Below are positions 9,021-18,899 of a stretch of DNA of 35,201 bases, piece by piece; position 1 is the stretch's first letter, and every line of letters starts with the position of its first letter. Source of the stretch: Chara braunii. Taxonomy: Eukaryota; Streptophyta; Charophyceae; Charales; Characeae. The position numbers and the translations under genes were made by a program. The stretch spans positions 3,605,572 to 3,640,772 of the forward strand of contig BFEA01000038.1 of the NCBI GenBank assembly GCA_003427395.1. Direction: 5' to 3'. The notes under the pieces are model-generated. The model saw nothing but the letters and a program-made list of their open reading frames with translations, was not told the origin of the DNA and did not search any database.

Positions 9021-9442
9021 ATCTCAAGGCCGTCGCCCTTTTCACAAAAAGAGGAAAAAAGGCAAAAAAAAAAAAAAAAGAAAGAAACAGTGCTGGTCCC
9101 GGGCCACCCGGATTTTGTTTGCAATGATTATGACATTCGGCTAACAAGTTGACCTAAATCATCTCCATCTAGTTTTATGTATTTTTAATAAACAAAATAA
9201 AATTTCTGTTTTTGCTTCTATAAGCTTATTTGTATCGCTTATTATTTTGCCAAGGAGACGCCGGCGCTGTCTGGTTTGTACCCACCGATGCTTTATTTTT
9301 CACCAAAACGAAAAAAAGAGGAAAAACAAAAAAAGAGAAAAAAAGGTTCCCACGTTTATAAGAGCATAGTCATCGTTATTCCTTCCAGGAGCAATCTTTT
9401 TTTTTTTCCCCTTGTAATTTACTAATTTTCAGTAATTTGAAA

Positions 9443-9640
9443 CATTTCTCGATTCGGCGTGTCATCCTTGAAAGCGTAGGTGGCCCGTTCCCACTAGCAA
9501 AGAGGATTGGTTAAGCACCTGAATCTGGACGCGTTTTATGCACAGATGCAGACATGCTGATCAATCAGGGTTTTCTGCATCGCTGAACAAACAAGTCCGG
9601 ATTCAGATCCTCTTGCTCCGGTACCATGCTAATTTCCTCG
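9443..9640 (-). pseudogene. U6: U6 snRNA fragment interrupted by a foldback
   Basis: On the minus strand, 9470-9443 reads CAAGGATGACACGCC..TCGAGAAATG, the 3' part of U6. The upstream part of U6 may be present at 9640-9618, where the minus strand contains ATTAGCATGG. If so, the two halves are separated by about 147 bases that include the foldback at 9496-9617. The 3' segment is secure. The 5' segment is only a ten-base exact match and could be chance. Confidence 0.6.
9496..9617. repeat. 122-bp foldback with long inverted ends
   Basis: The left arm AGCAAAGAGGAT plus CTGAATCTGGAC pairs with the right arm GTCCGGATTCAG plus ATCCTCTTGCT. The left arm has an 11-base bulge (about 9508-9518). Inside are a second stem, GATGCAG (9545-9551) with CTGCATC (9575-9581), and a nested CTGAT/ATCAG. 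It could be a MITE-like insertion or a structured RNA such as a hairpin precursor. No relative is seen elsewhere in this window. Confidence 0.65.
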
Positions 9641-10279
9641 TTTTTTTCCCTTTTTTTTTTAGCAGTCCTCTTTCTCATACCGCCACAGGACTGCCGGTTT
9701 GCAAGTGGGAAAAAAAAAACTTAACTCTTGTATCGCTCTACTTATAACGGGTGTAATGTCGCGATGGACTGTGCCTCGATCCCGGCTTCGAGGAGGATGC
9801 CTATTCTTGTCGCCGAATAGAACACGTGGTCAGTGTTCGGATTAACGTATTTGCGACCAGATACCTTGACGACAGAGAGTTCGTAAAGGGAAGGGGGGGG
9901 AAGGGGAGGGGAAGGCGCCGGGGGGGGAAAGGGGAAGGACACTGGCGAGTCCTATTCAGGGGGGAATACAATAGCCGTCCAGCTTGGCGGGAAAATAACC
10001 ACCCACTCAAAAAAAAAAAAAAAAAAAAAAAGGAAGGGAGAAATCCCAGGCCTGGCCAGTCATATAATCAATCAATCCATCAAGCAATCTCGCCCCCATC
10101 CTCACCTCTCTCTTTCTGTCTCTCTCCTTACCCACTAGAGCTCCTACTCTGTCTGGATCGCTCTGCCCGAATATGTACCGAACCTATCCTTGCAATACTC
10201 TCTTACGCAACACCTCTCTCCCCTTTCACCTCCATCTCCTTTCCAGATTTCAGTTTCCCTTCCTCTACACCATCTCTTG
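9641..10279. other. Intergenic stretch with MITE-arm remnant and poly-A
   Basis: Contains a single arm related to the 7774-7860 foldback (about 9811-9830), the motif GTATTTGCGACCAGATAC (about 9845-9862) that resembles sequence near 11866-11888, a purine-rich stretch (9880-9940) and a poly-A run (10010-10031). No gene is recognised. Long frames continuing to the right owe their length to the microsatellite and the gap. Confidence 0.5.
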
Positions 10280-10290
10280 CTTCTCTCTCT

Positions 10291-10369
<79 letters not shown>

Positions 10370-10374
10370 TCTCA

Positions 10375-10418
<44 letters not shown>

Positions 10419-10992
10419 NNNNNNNNNNNNNNNNNNNNNNNNNNNNNNNNNNNNNNNNNNNNNNNNNNNNNNNNNNNNNNNNNNNNNNNNNNNNNNNNNN
10501 NNNNNNNNNNNNNNNNNNNNNNNNNNNNNNNNNNNNNNNNNNNNNNNNNNNNNNNNNNNNNNNNNNNNNNNNNNNNNNNNNNNNNNNNNNNNNNNNNNNN
10601 NNNNNNNNNNNNNNNNNNNNNNNNNNNNNNNNNNNNNNNNNNNNNNNNNNNNNNNNNNNNNNNNNNNNNNNNNNNNNNNNNNNNNNNNNNNNNNNNNNNN
10701 NNNNNNNNNNNNNNNNNNNNNNNNNNNNNNNNNNNNNNNNNNNNNNNNNNNNNNNNNNNNNNNNNNNNNNNNNNNNNNNNNNNNNNNNNNNNNNNNNNNN
10801 NNNNNNNNNNNNNNNNNNNNNNNNNNNNNNNNNNNNNNNNNNNNNNNNNNNNNNNNNNNNNNNNNNNNNNNNNNNNNNNNNNNNNNNNNNNNNNNNNNNN
10901 NNNNNNNNNNNNNNNNNNNNNNNNNNNNNNNNNNNNNNNNNNNNNNNNNNNNNNNNNNNNNNNNNNNNNNNNNNNNNNNNNNNNNNNNNNNN

Positions 10993-11050
<58 letters not shown>
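10280..11050. repeat. Compound (TC)n-(CA)n microsatellite with assembly gap
   Basis: A (TC)n tract (10280-10346) passes into (CA)n, short mixed CT/CA blocks, and (CA)n again up to 10418. A run of 574 N (10419-10992) follows, then (CA)n to 11050. The same CA phase on both sides suggests the gap lies inside the repeat, so the N count need not equal the missing length. Open frames spanning it are artefacts of the repeat and the masking. Confidence 0.97.
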
Positions 11051-11054
<4 letters not shown>

Positions 11055-11993
11055 CACGCTTTTTTCGTGGCGTTGTGTTAGTGAGCATGACAACACACAC
11101 AAACACAGTCTGCAAAACCGTGACTGACCTGCCCAATCAAAAGGCATTGGAGTGCATCGTCTACCGAAGATCCAACTTATCCAGATTCTGTCTGTGCGTG
11201 TGTTTATGTGGCCGCTGATCCTCGCAATAAAACTTGCGGCAAAGAACGGATAATCCGGGTGAGTGGAAAATCTCCGCCCCGGCAACCACCAACGCATTCC
11301 TCCTCCATCTTTCGTCCCCGGCGGACTCCCCACCAATAGATGGAGCCCTCCCGACGGCGCTAGTGGTGTCTGCTCTTATCAGCACTCCTAGCGACCGTTT
11401 GGGCTGTTTTTCTTAAAAAAAAAAAAAAAAAAAAAAAAGGAAACATATTTTGCGGATTAAAATTGACAAGTTCAAACTCATTTCGTAAGTTCATAGCAAA
11501 TATCGAAAGCTCGCCTTTGGGCGGCGAAAAGGCAAACGCAATCCACGGTCGCACAAAGGGGAGGGTAAAGAATACCTCCCTCCCGCCTGCTCTCTCCCAG
11601 CCCCTTATCCCAAGAAGAACAAAAATGGGGAAACCAAAAATCGCTTGTACAGCATGTTGCGCAAACTGCTCACTTTTCTGGTCCGACGTTGTATTTCTAC
11701 CTTTTTTTACTGTTCCGATTTTGCCTCATTTCCACAATTCCACTCACTCACTCCCCATAAAGCATCACATTACACGCCTGGAAAGGCACGAAAAGCCAAC
11801 AGAACAAACAGAGAGAGAGAATTGCGGCCATACTTACAATAGGACTTCATTACTTATTTCTGGACGTAATTGCGGCCAGATACGTCCAAATAGGGATCGT
11901 ACTTATGGTCAGATCCATTTAAGATTGTGCTAGCGTAAGTACGCTCAGAAGAGGACGAGGAAACAGGGACAATTGGACGGTATAGAAGTTTAG

Positions 11994-11996
<3 letters not shown>
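11051..11996. other. Intergenic stretch with small palindromes
   Basis: No gene is recognised. A poly-A run is at 11415-11438. Around 11820-11930 the words AATTGCGGCCA(G)ATAC and GTACTTA..GGTCAG recur, and GGACGTA...TACGTCC (11863-11888) is a 7-bp palindrome. The stretch from 11470 to 11800 is open in one frame but without a recognisable domain. Confidence 0.45.

Positions 11997-12069
<73 letters not shown>
11997..12069. repeat. (AG)n microsatellite
   Basis: Uninterrupted AG dinucleotides over about 73 bases. Confidence 0.97.
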
Positions 12070-12072
<3 letters not shown>

Positions 12073-12417
12073 TTATCGGGGGGGATACAGACTCCCACCG
12101 CTTTCTCCTTCCTTCGTGGGATGTTTTCCTTGAGGCAATCCATACTTACGTTTGGATGTTGAAGAACGGATATCGATAGTGAATGTAACCGTACTCCGGG
12201 GGAAGTTCATTTAAATCGCTCTCCGCCTGTCCGCCTGAATGCTCTGCCCCTTCCGCCTATCCTCTTGAGATTCTACTTGCAACAAACACACGGTTTGAGC
12301 ACAACCGAGATGTGCAAAATTTCACCAAAGTAAATGGCGGGGTCAAGCCATTCTTGGCGCGTTGAGACGATTTTGGTCGCGCACAAAGAATCTTCGAAGG
12401 TACGCTGGAACGATTTC

Positions 12418-12530
12418 GGCGCGATGGCGCGCCTTTTGACGGTGTGGCGCGCTTCTTGACGCGATGGCGCACCTTTTGGCGCTGTGGCGCAACTTTGGAC
12501 GCCGTGGAGAGATTTTGGCGCGATTTGCAT
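12418..12530. repeat. 20-bp GC-rich minisatellite
   Basis: Five consecutive 20-base units (12418, 12438, 12458, 12478, 12498) share the pattern GRCGC.RTGGCGCRC.TTTK, and a partial unit follows. A more degenerate unit may lie at about 12355-12375. The 20-base period changes reading frame each unit, so it is not a protein repeat. All three minus-strand frames stay open through it simply because of composition. Confidence 0.85.
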
Positions 12531-12550
12531 GCCTGCCGATCATGGGCCAA

Positions 12551-12570
12551 TTTTTTTTTTTTTTTTTTTT
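12551..12570. repeat. Poly-T tract
   Basis: Twenty-two or so T residues separate the minisatellite from a U6 pseudogene. It may be the A-tail of a minus-strand retroelement or part of the adjacent insertion. Confidence 0.8.
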
Positions 12571-12582
12571 CATGAAACAAAC

Positions 12583-12664
12583 AATTGAGGCCGGGGACAT
12601 CCGTAAGAATTGGAACGATATAGAGAAGATTAGCATGGCCCCTGCGCAAGGGTGGCATGCATAA
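12583..12664 (+). pseudogene. U6: U6 snRNA pseudogene
   Basis: The match starts around GGCCGGGGACATCCG and runs through TTGGAACGATA, TAGAGAAGATTAGCATGG, CCCCTGCGCAAGG to GCATGCATAA, where it ends. The ACAGAGA box is changed to ATAGAGA and the following GATGAC is GGTGGC. The 3' terminal segment of U6 (AAATCGAGAAATGG) is missing. There is no TATA box or USE upstream, only a poly-T tract and the minisatellite. No target-site duplication is evident. Confidence 0.85.
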
Positions 12665-12702
12665 GCCAGTTCAGCTTACGGTCCCGGCTGAACCGAGGAC
12701 CC

Positions 12703-12800
12703 GGGGCGAGGTCCCACTTGCACGGATTAAGAGATTTTGGCCGTTGATCTTTGCTATCTACGGTCAATATCGCTTAATTCGTGTAAGTGGGACTTAGCCC
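12703..12800 (+). mobile_element. ~98-bp MITE, family M2 copy 1
   Basis: The element begins GGGGCGAGGTCCCACTTGCA and ends in the near-complement GTAAGTGGGACTTAGCCC, giving imperfect terminal inverted repeats of about 40 bases. Copy 2 at 12953-13051 is the same sequence in inverse orientation, with few differences. As a single strand it would form a long hairpin over most of its length. It has no coding capacity. Confidence 0.85.
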
Positions 12801-12952
12801 ACGTTCACAGAAACACTAACAACGAACCCAGAGTGAACCCATGCGTTCCTCACTTTTCTGCTTGAACCGTACTTCCTAAAAAATTTATTTTTATTTTTAT
12901 TATTTATTGTGGGAAAAAGTAAGGAATCAATTATCATGAAATCACGAGGCCG

Positions 12953-13051
12953 GGGGCTAGGTCCCACTTACACGAATTAAGCGATATTGACCGTAGATAG
13001 CAAAGATCAACCGCCAGAATCTCGTAATCCGTGCAAGTGGGCCCTTGCCCC
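12953..13051 (-). mobile_element. ~98-bp MITE, family M2 copy 2 (inverted)
   Basis: This copy begins GGGGCTAGGTCCCACTTACA and ends GTGCAAGTGGGCCCTTGCCCC. Read in reverse it matches copy 1 almost base for base, including the asymmetric central part (GATCTTTGCTATCTACGGTC in copy 1 orientation). Both copies are preceded by a similar word, CGAGG.CC. About 150 bases separate the two, so they could also pair with each other. Confidence 0.85.
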
Positions 13052-13423
13052 GAGAATCCCTCACAAACAACCCGGAAAGGAAACAATCGAACCTGGGAAC
13101 AATTCCCTGAATAGAATGTGGGTTTTACCCCAACAACACTTGGCAAAGCCATAAAAGCAAAGGTCCAGCAGGCTTAGCCTTGCCGAAGAACAATCGGAAA
13201 TAAACAGACCAAACGTCACAGCAAGCAAGGCCAATAAAGAGAGCAACTAAATAAGGGCGAATCTAAACTAACCTAACCTTCTATCCGGGATAAAGCCCCC
13301 TCTACGAAGCTCTGGCTAAACTGTCAGAGTGGACCTTCCAGTCCCTCTTCCTTCCTACTGTGGAAATTAACAATCGAGTGCCCTGGTTGGTCCCCTCCCT
13401 CTCCTACCCCCAATCACCTTAAC
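13052..13423. other. Intergenic stretch without recognised features
   Basis: No gene or clear repeat is seen. It borders the degraded LINE to the right and may include its 3' untranslated region, but there is no A-tail to show where the LINE ends. Confidence 0.35.
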
Positions 13424-15940
13424 CTACCCTCCCTTTCGTAACCAATCAGAGAAGACCAATGTTTTGTTATCCTTTATTGAAACAAGACTGCCTCTCTTTG
13501 CCCACGTGTTATCGAACCATCTTCTACCCTGTCTGCTGTCAGCCGTCCGCAACACTTTCCTTCTCCAATCTGCTGGGATAGCATTTATGATCTGAAGTCT
13601 AAACATGTTCACCTGCTCTCTATCCACTACATCCTCTGAGTCAAAGACCTGCTTGTTTCTTCCGGCCCAAATGACCGCGAACCCAATGACCCGTGTCACT
13701 TCCTAAAATTGAACACTTCCAACCCAGGCTTACGAAATCACAAGCGGTTATCGGGTAGCTGAAAATTCAGGAATGAAAATTCTGAAGTGAGAGTTTTTGG
13801 CAGTCTGAAAATCCTGAATGGTCCTGAAGTGGTGAAAGGTCCGAAGACCTTGAAAACCACTTGTTTAGGCAGGCTGCATCCTGAAGTGGTGAAGGGTGTC
13901 CTGAAGTGATCAAGTGAGAGTTTTGGGCAATATGAAAATCATAAATGGTCCTGAAATGGTGAAAGGTCCGAAGACCATGAAAACCACCCTTCACCACTTG
14001 AGGATGCAGCCTGCCTAAACAGGTGGTTTTCAGGGTCTTCTGAGCTTCGCCACTTCAGGACCATTCAGGATTTTCAAACTTGAACGGTCCTGAAGCGGTG
14101 AAAGGTTCCAAGACCCTAAAAACCACATGTTTAGGCAGGCTACATCCTTAAGTGGTGAAGGGTGTCCTGAAGTGGTGATGAAAAATATGACAGTTGTTAA
14201 TCTTCTCTCTACGAAATCCCACTATTACTACTAAACGTCTAAAACGACGACCAGGCCTACCCGGCCTGCTGGAACATTTTGGGCAGCAACTTACGGAATA
14301 TCTCTCTCGTCATCCTGTATTGGACCAGAATCCCTTTGACCTTCAACGTTTCTTGCCACCTCAATTGCGTGTCCATTTGCAGTTTCTCCCAATATGCTAA
14401 TTTGAGTTTCATCTCCCTGGCCCATACCACCTCCGAGACCGGATGCAGTTCGATTCTTCTTTCCGCTTCTTCTACTCATCTCCTTCACAAATTTTCCTCC
14501 TTCTTACGCTCCCGTGCTAGAATTTCAAAGCTAACATCAAATACACCGGAAACCACCGCCAGACCCCCATCCAACCAGTTTGTAGTGAAGCAGAGTACGA
14601 TCTGGCGTGCTGCCAATCTTGCCAGTGCTTCTGTACCCACCCCCTCACCCCCGAGTCCTCCAGATTTTGGGCGTTCGATTTAAAATCACTCCTCCCTCTT
14701 CCTCATGATCTCAACACCACTAAATCCGATACCACCGACTTGTGATAAGACAGGGGGTGAGACACTTGACGGATGTGAGTTACCGCCCGGAACAATGACT
14801 TACCCACCAGACAGTAATCCAGCCTGTGTCGTGGCACCTCCCTACGGTCACCCTCCCACCGGATATTGGAGTACCAGGTGTACCCTGGGATGTCTGGGTT
14901 CAGACTGCGAAAGGGGTCTGACAACTCTCTATCCTGCACTTATTGTAACAGAGCCTTATTGTCTCTCCTCCTCGCCACCCTCGAGTCCCTGCAGAGGGCC
15001 TCATCCAAGGAAAGATTCCAATCCCCCATAAGGATCAGGTCTTCTGTCTGTGGAATGATCGCCTAGAGGTTCAGGAAGAAGTCCGCTCATGAGGCTGGGT
15101 TGGAAGGAGCATATATGGTCATAATGACTCATTCCCTTTGTTTTGTTCGCAGTCTTACCCAGGTCTATTTCCCCTAAAAATTTATTTCTTCATCCACGAC
15201 GGTCGCTTGCAGGTTACGGTGAAGGAGGATGGCTACCCCACCCCTCGTGCACTGCGTTGGTGACCAAAATTGTGGCCCATCCCACCAGTCCTGAACTAGT
15301 CCCAACTTGTCCTCCCCCAACTTCGTCTCCTGCAGGCAAAGACGATCCACTTTTTGGTTGAACATCCAGGACCTGACCCGCTTTCTCTTCTCCCTCCCCG
15401 TAGTGTTCCCTAACCCGCGAACGTTCCAGTTTGCTAGTTTCAACTTAACCATTAATGACCGCTTCCTTTGCCCGTATGTGGATGCAAGAATCAGTCTGTT
15501 CGTCACCCCACCTCGATTCTTTCTTGCTTGGGGACTGAAGTCGGATCACAGGTTTTGCCGCTCCGGGAGTTTCTTACTAGCCTTCAACAACAACAACGCA
15601 GTTACCTCCTGTGTCAAGGCGATGGCTTCCAATTCATAACTATTTTTGCTTCCCTCACTGCATCCATGGTGAACCATTTCACCCCTGCCTGAGTTAGAGC
15701 TTCCGTTGTTGGAGGGTCCAACGGTGCGTCAAAAAAAGTAAAGTAGAATTTCAGGATTTTTTCCTGCAATGGTACCTGACAACTGACCATTAGCGACGGG
15801 GGGATAATCCTAATTGGGAAAGCATCCCCAATTTTCAGTTGGTGCACGTCCCACTTACCAAGATTTTTCGTTTCTGACCGCACATTAGGATATATCAACG
15901 ACATTTGCTTGCGGGTGGTGAGTGGTGTAACTAGGGCCAA
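13424..15940 (-). pseudogene. Decayed L1-type LINE with reverse transcriptase missing
   Basis: Read on the minus strand. A frame at 15940-15614 may be the end of ORF1, but it is not recognised. At 15506-15174 the apurinic endonuclease starts: residues 26-34 read NWNVRGLGN and LCLQET carries the likely catalytic Glu60. Near 15020 a GDWN motif follows. At 14939-14703 comes DPFRSLNPDIPGYTWYSN, then RLDYCLVG, typical of the endonuclease C-terminal half. Around 14520-14200 the linker to reverse transcriptase is visible (EVVWAREMKLKLAYWEKL, then RWQETLKVKG) with stop codons. The reverse-transcriptase palm is absent; a foldback repeat block occupies its place (13750-14190). At 13699-13424 the C-terminal segment resumes with GFAVIWAGRNKQVF. 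Frameshifts and stops throughout show it is dead. Confidence 0.85.
13770..14180. repeat. Foldback repeat block inside LINE, three ~90-bp copies (+,-,+)
   Basis: Copy 1 (13804-13898) and copy 2 (13986-14080, inverted) match over about 95 bases, sharing TGTTTAGGCAGGCTGCATCC and GGTGAAGGGTG. Copy 3 (about 14079-14163) is in direct orientation again. The word TCCTGAAGTGGTGAA recurs many times. Another partial copy lies at 13890-13985. Copies 1 and 2 could form a hairpin with a loop of about 87 bases. The related word TGAAGTGG is also the core of the 25200-25900 array, so the two may share an origin. Confidence 0.85.
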
Positions 15941-16034
15941 AGAACGACAAAGGCTTTGGCTCGTGATCGAAAAGAAAGGTTACGACATTCTCAATTTCTC
16001 ACATAAGGTAGGACTTTTTACTTTCTCTGCCTCT

Positions 16035-16125
16035 GGTTAAATTTGCAATATACCCCCCAACAATGGGATATATGTCAAAAATGCCCCTAAAAGACGTGGA
16101 TAGAGTGCAATGCCCTTTTGGGCCC
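16035..16125 (+). repeat. Solo end related to foldback element M3
   Basis: Matches the left terminal repeat of the element at 16383-16757: ATACCCCC, GATATATG.CAAAAATGCCCCTAAAA, GTGGATAGAG and AATGCCCTTTTGGG occur in the same order. It has no partner of its own nearby, so it is either a solo terminal repeat or part of a larger nested insertion. Confidence 0.7.
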
Positions 16126-16382
16126 AATTCTTTGTGATTCTGCCAAGCCTGGCCCTGCTTGCTGCATGGCAATCTGGCTCCCAAATTCAAATTTTCGGAC
16201 AAGTGAACTTGTTCAAAATGGCTGCCACTGCCTCACCTTAGGTTCGCTAGCTTAGTCAACACGCGTGGTCTATGCCTTGGTAAGTTTTATCCATCTCCAA
16301 GTTCCTCGCGCACATAAGGTCTCTGCCCTTGCCTTCATCCTTTCCAATCTCATCTTTATTGTTTCTTTCTTTTAGGGGGAAT

Positions 16383-16757
16383 AATTTACAAAATACCCCC
16401 ATAAGTTGAGTTATATGCCAAAATTCCCCTAAAATATGTGGGTAGAGCAGAATGCCCTTTTGGGGCAAAGTCCTTTTGTTCTGCCTCTGTCAGGACGGTG
16501 GGCAAATTTGCAATCTGGATACCGCCTTTTAGGCCTTCGCCTTTTGGAATTGGGACTTTGAAAGGTTGGCAAGTGTTGGGGCATTCTGCAAAGTTGGACG
16601 GATCCCGACAGGGGTATATTGCAAAGGTGGGGGGTCCAATCGACACAAGGGGTACTTAACAAAAGTTTTTTTTTCTGTCAAAGGGGCATTCCCCTCTACC
16701 CACATCTCTTAGTCGCATTTTGCCATATATCTCAACTTATGGGGGTATTTTACAAAT
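16383..16757. mobile_element. Foldback element M3 with ~85-bp terminal inverted repeats
   Basis: The left end (16383-16470) begins AATTTACAAAATACCCCCAT and carries GTTGAGTTATATG, GTGGGTAGAG and AATGCCCTTTTGGGG. The right end (16675-16757) is its inverse complement, with about 80-85% identity. The interior of about 200 bases has a further AATTTGCAA and a GGGGCATTCTGCAAAG motif related to the ends, but no transposase. It is a non-autonomous element; the superfamily is not clear. Open frames on both strands through the ends encode similar peptides (ILLYPHI..., IPLYPHL...), which only reflects the inverted repeats. Confidence 0.8.
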
Positions 16758-16759
16758 CA

Positions 16760-18880
16760 TCTTTTTTTTTTTACAAACTAAGTTATATTATTCTCTCAAT
16801 TTCACCTTTCACTACCTACCTACCACTACCCCTAAGCCTATATAGGGAACCCCTGCAAGGATAGCTACGTCTCACAACTAAGGATTGTGTGTTGACCCCG
16901 CCCTAATTAGTGGTGGTTAAGAAGTAGGGTGCAGTGGGGCCCTCAAGTGGTGGGGGGGCAGCTAACGCCGAGACCGAGCATCTTACCAATAGTTGTACCT
17001 CCCATCTACTTCCCCTGCCTCCATTGAGTAACAACAGTGTCTATGACCATCACTCTCCCACACACACATACGCACACCCGTGATTTAATTTTGCCTCGTG
17101 CTCACCCCTTTCTCCCCTCTACTACGACACCTCAGTTTGCGCTCATTCCAGACCTTTATCTGAGTTCATTGTCGAGCGCATCGGTCCTGCACCGTGCAGG
17201 GCAGGACCCTCCCAGCCCCGTCACGCAGGAGTTGGTTTGATCCTCGTCGTGAAAACACATGGAGCTTCCGCGTCGCTCTGGCCGAGTGAGCTAGCTATAC
17301 CTCTCGCGAGCCCCTACGACAGGATAGGGCCAACACGAGGCACGACTTACCTCCACCTTACGAGAGTTGTCACCTCCATTCGGTGGGTGTATCCCCGCCG
17401 AGCTACCAGTCCACAATACGAAAGCTAACCAGTTGCAATCGCAGAGGTGGACCAACCGAGGGCGTTTCTCGTTCGCTGTAGCATAGGGGGTACGTGCAGT
17501 CCCACGCCTCTATCGAACCCGCACTCGAACCGACGCACTGGGGGGCTGAAGTCTCAAGCACGACTCGCCGTCGGATGACTAGGACGCATCCCACTTACCA
17601 CGCGTTACACCACAACACTCACACACACCGAACGACACAAAACAAGCAACACAACGACACTCCTAGTCCCTTTTGTAGTCATCCCATAACCGTCCGACGC
17701 GGAAATCGAATAGGCGACATGCGAGAGAACTTAGTATAAAATTGCACGGACGGAGGTCCTTCTCATATTGACTAGCAATGCAAACATTCGCAGACAGTCG
17801 CAATGATGGCATACTATATAGTGCCCATAATCAAGCGGTCCCTCAATAATCTCGAGGGTCGCGTTCGACACTCAATTGTCGGTTGACACGCGCCTTGAGG
17901 GGTCAATCTCTCGACGCTAGACAATCGCTAAGTGCAGTTGAGAGCCACACCCTCTTCTGCACCTTGTGGAGAGTGGGTGGTACACAAGTTCATACCTGTG
18001 GTGACAATCGTCTCTTATCGCCTTGGAGACCAGCTCCATCATCTAGGGCCTGGAGATAAATCAAGGGGTTTGACTTTGACGGCTGCCACAGACTACAACG
18101 TCCAACTATATAAGAACTTCTAAAAAACAAAGAGTAAAATAAAATCTTTTTTTTTTTCCTCAACGCAGAATCTGTTTAACCCTTGCGCACGGTCACCATA
18201 GGCCACGCGAACACTCGAGGCATTATGTAGATACATATATAAAGAGTTATAAATATATGACGATCACTTCTCATAATCACAGTGGTAGTCCTCTCAACCC
18301 TATATATGTATGTGATCGCAGACAGTCAAATCTAAAATCCGAACTGCCAAACATACATGCAATCACATCAAAGATTCAACCAAAAGGCTAATGCACTACA
18401 CCGGGTCAACTTCAACCATTTTTTGTGCTCACATTCCTCGCTTTAGTCATTCAAGCCTCACTCTTTGTGCAATTCTCAAAATAAAATACTTAGTATCTTT
18501 ATTAAATGATCATTCAAATAAAGTCCGGGTAAAAATACAACAAAACAAATCAAACCACAGAGCTAAAACCTTTAGGCTGAGTGGCAAGAGTGTATTGAAG
18601 TTGAGTCGTAAACTGACGAATCGGCAACCGACCTATTATAAGTGATAACAGAAGATGATCCTTGAAGGATAAAATTGAAACTAATCCGAATCTTGAACCA
18701 GAACGATAAAAAAAACATGTACCATAAGACATGTCAATACCCAAGTTAAATCGGCAGTGTATGAGGAATAAATCTTCATAGCACATTCTTACTCAAAACT
18801 ATCTGCCAACTAAGTCTAAGTCTACCCCTGAGCCAGTGTCCAAAGAAAAGGTAGACCTTTGTCAGAACCTCCCCTATTCA
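16760..18880. other. Intergenic stretch with possible tRNA-like words
   Basis: No gene is recognised in about 2.1 kb. Around 17268-17300 the sequence CTCTGGCCGAGTGAGCTAG resembles the start of a Ser/Leu tRNA (A box), and GGTTTGATCC (17232-17241) resembles a B box, but they are in the wrong order and no cloverleaf forms. At 17839-17905 CCCTCAA and TTGAGGG form an inverted pair. ACATGT words flank ACCATAAG at 18715-18734, discussed with the stem-loop series further right. Confidence 0.35.
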
Positions 18881-18899
18881 GGGTGGATTACCAGAATCG

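Noticed and set aside
9826-11336. Long open frames spanning the gap (up to 433 codons)
   Set aside because: Their length comes from microsatellite sequence and N codons. They contain only Ser-Leu, His-Thr or Cys-Val repeats and no domain.
11463-11933. Plus-strand coding region of 156 codons
   Set aside because: No domain, no splice context or codon pattern that I can support, and it runs into short palindromic repeats.
17232-17300. tRNA-Ser or tRNA-Leu gene
   Set aside because: The A-box-like and B-box-like words are in the wrong order, and no cloverleaf or long variable arm could be formed.
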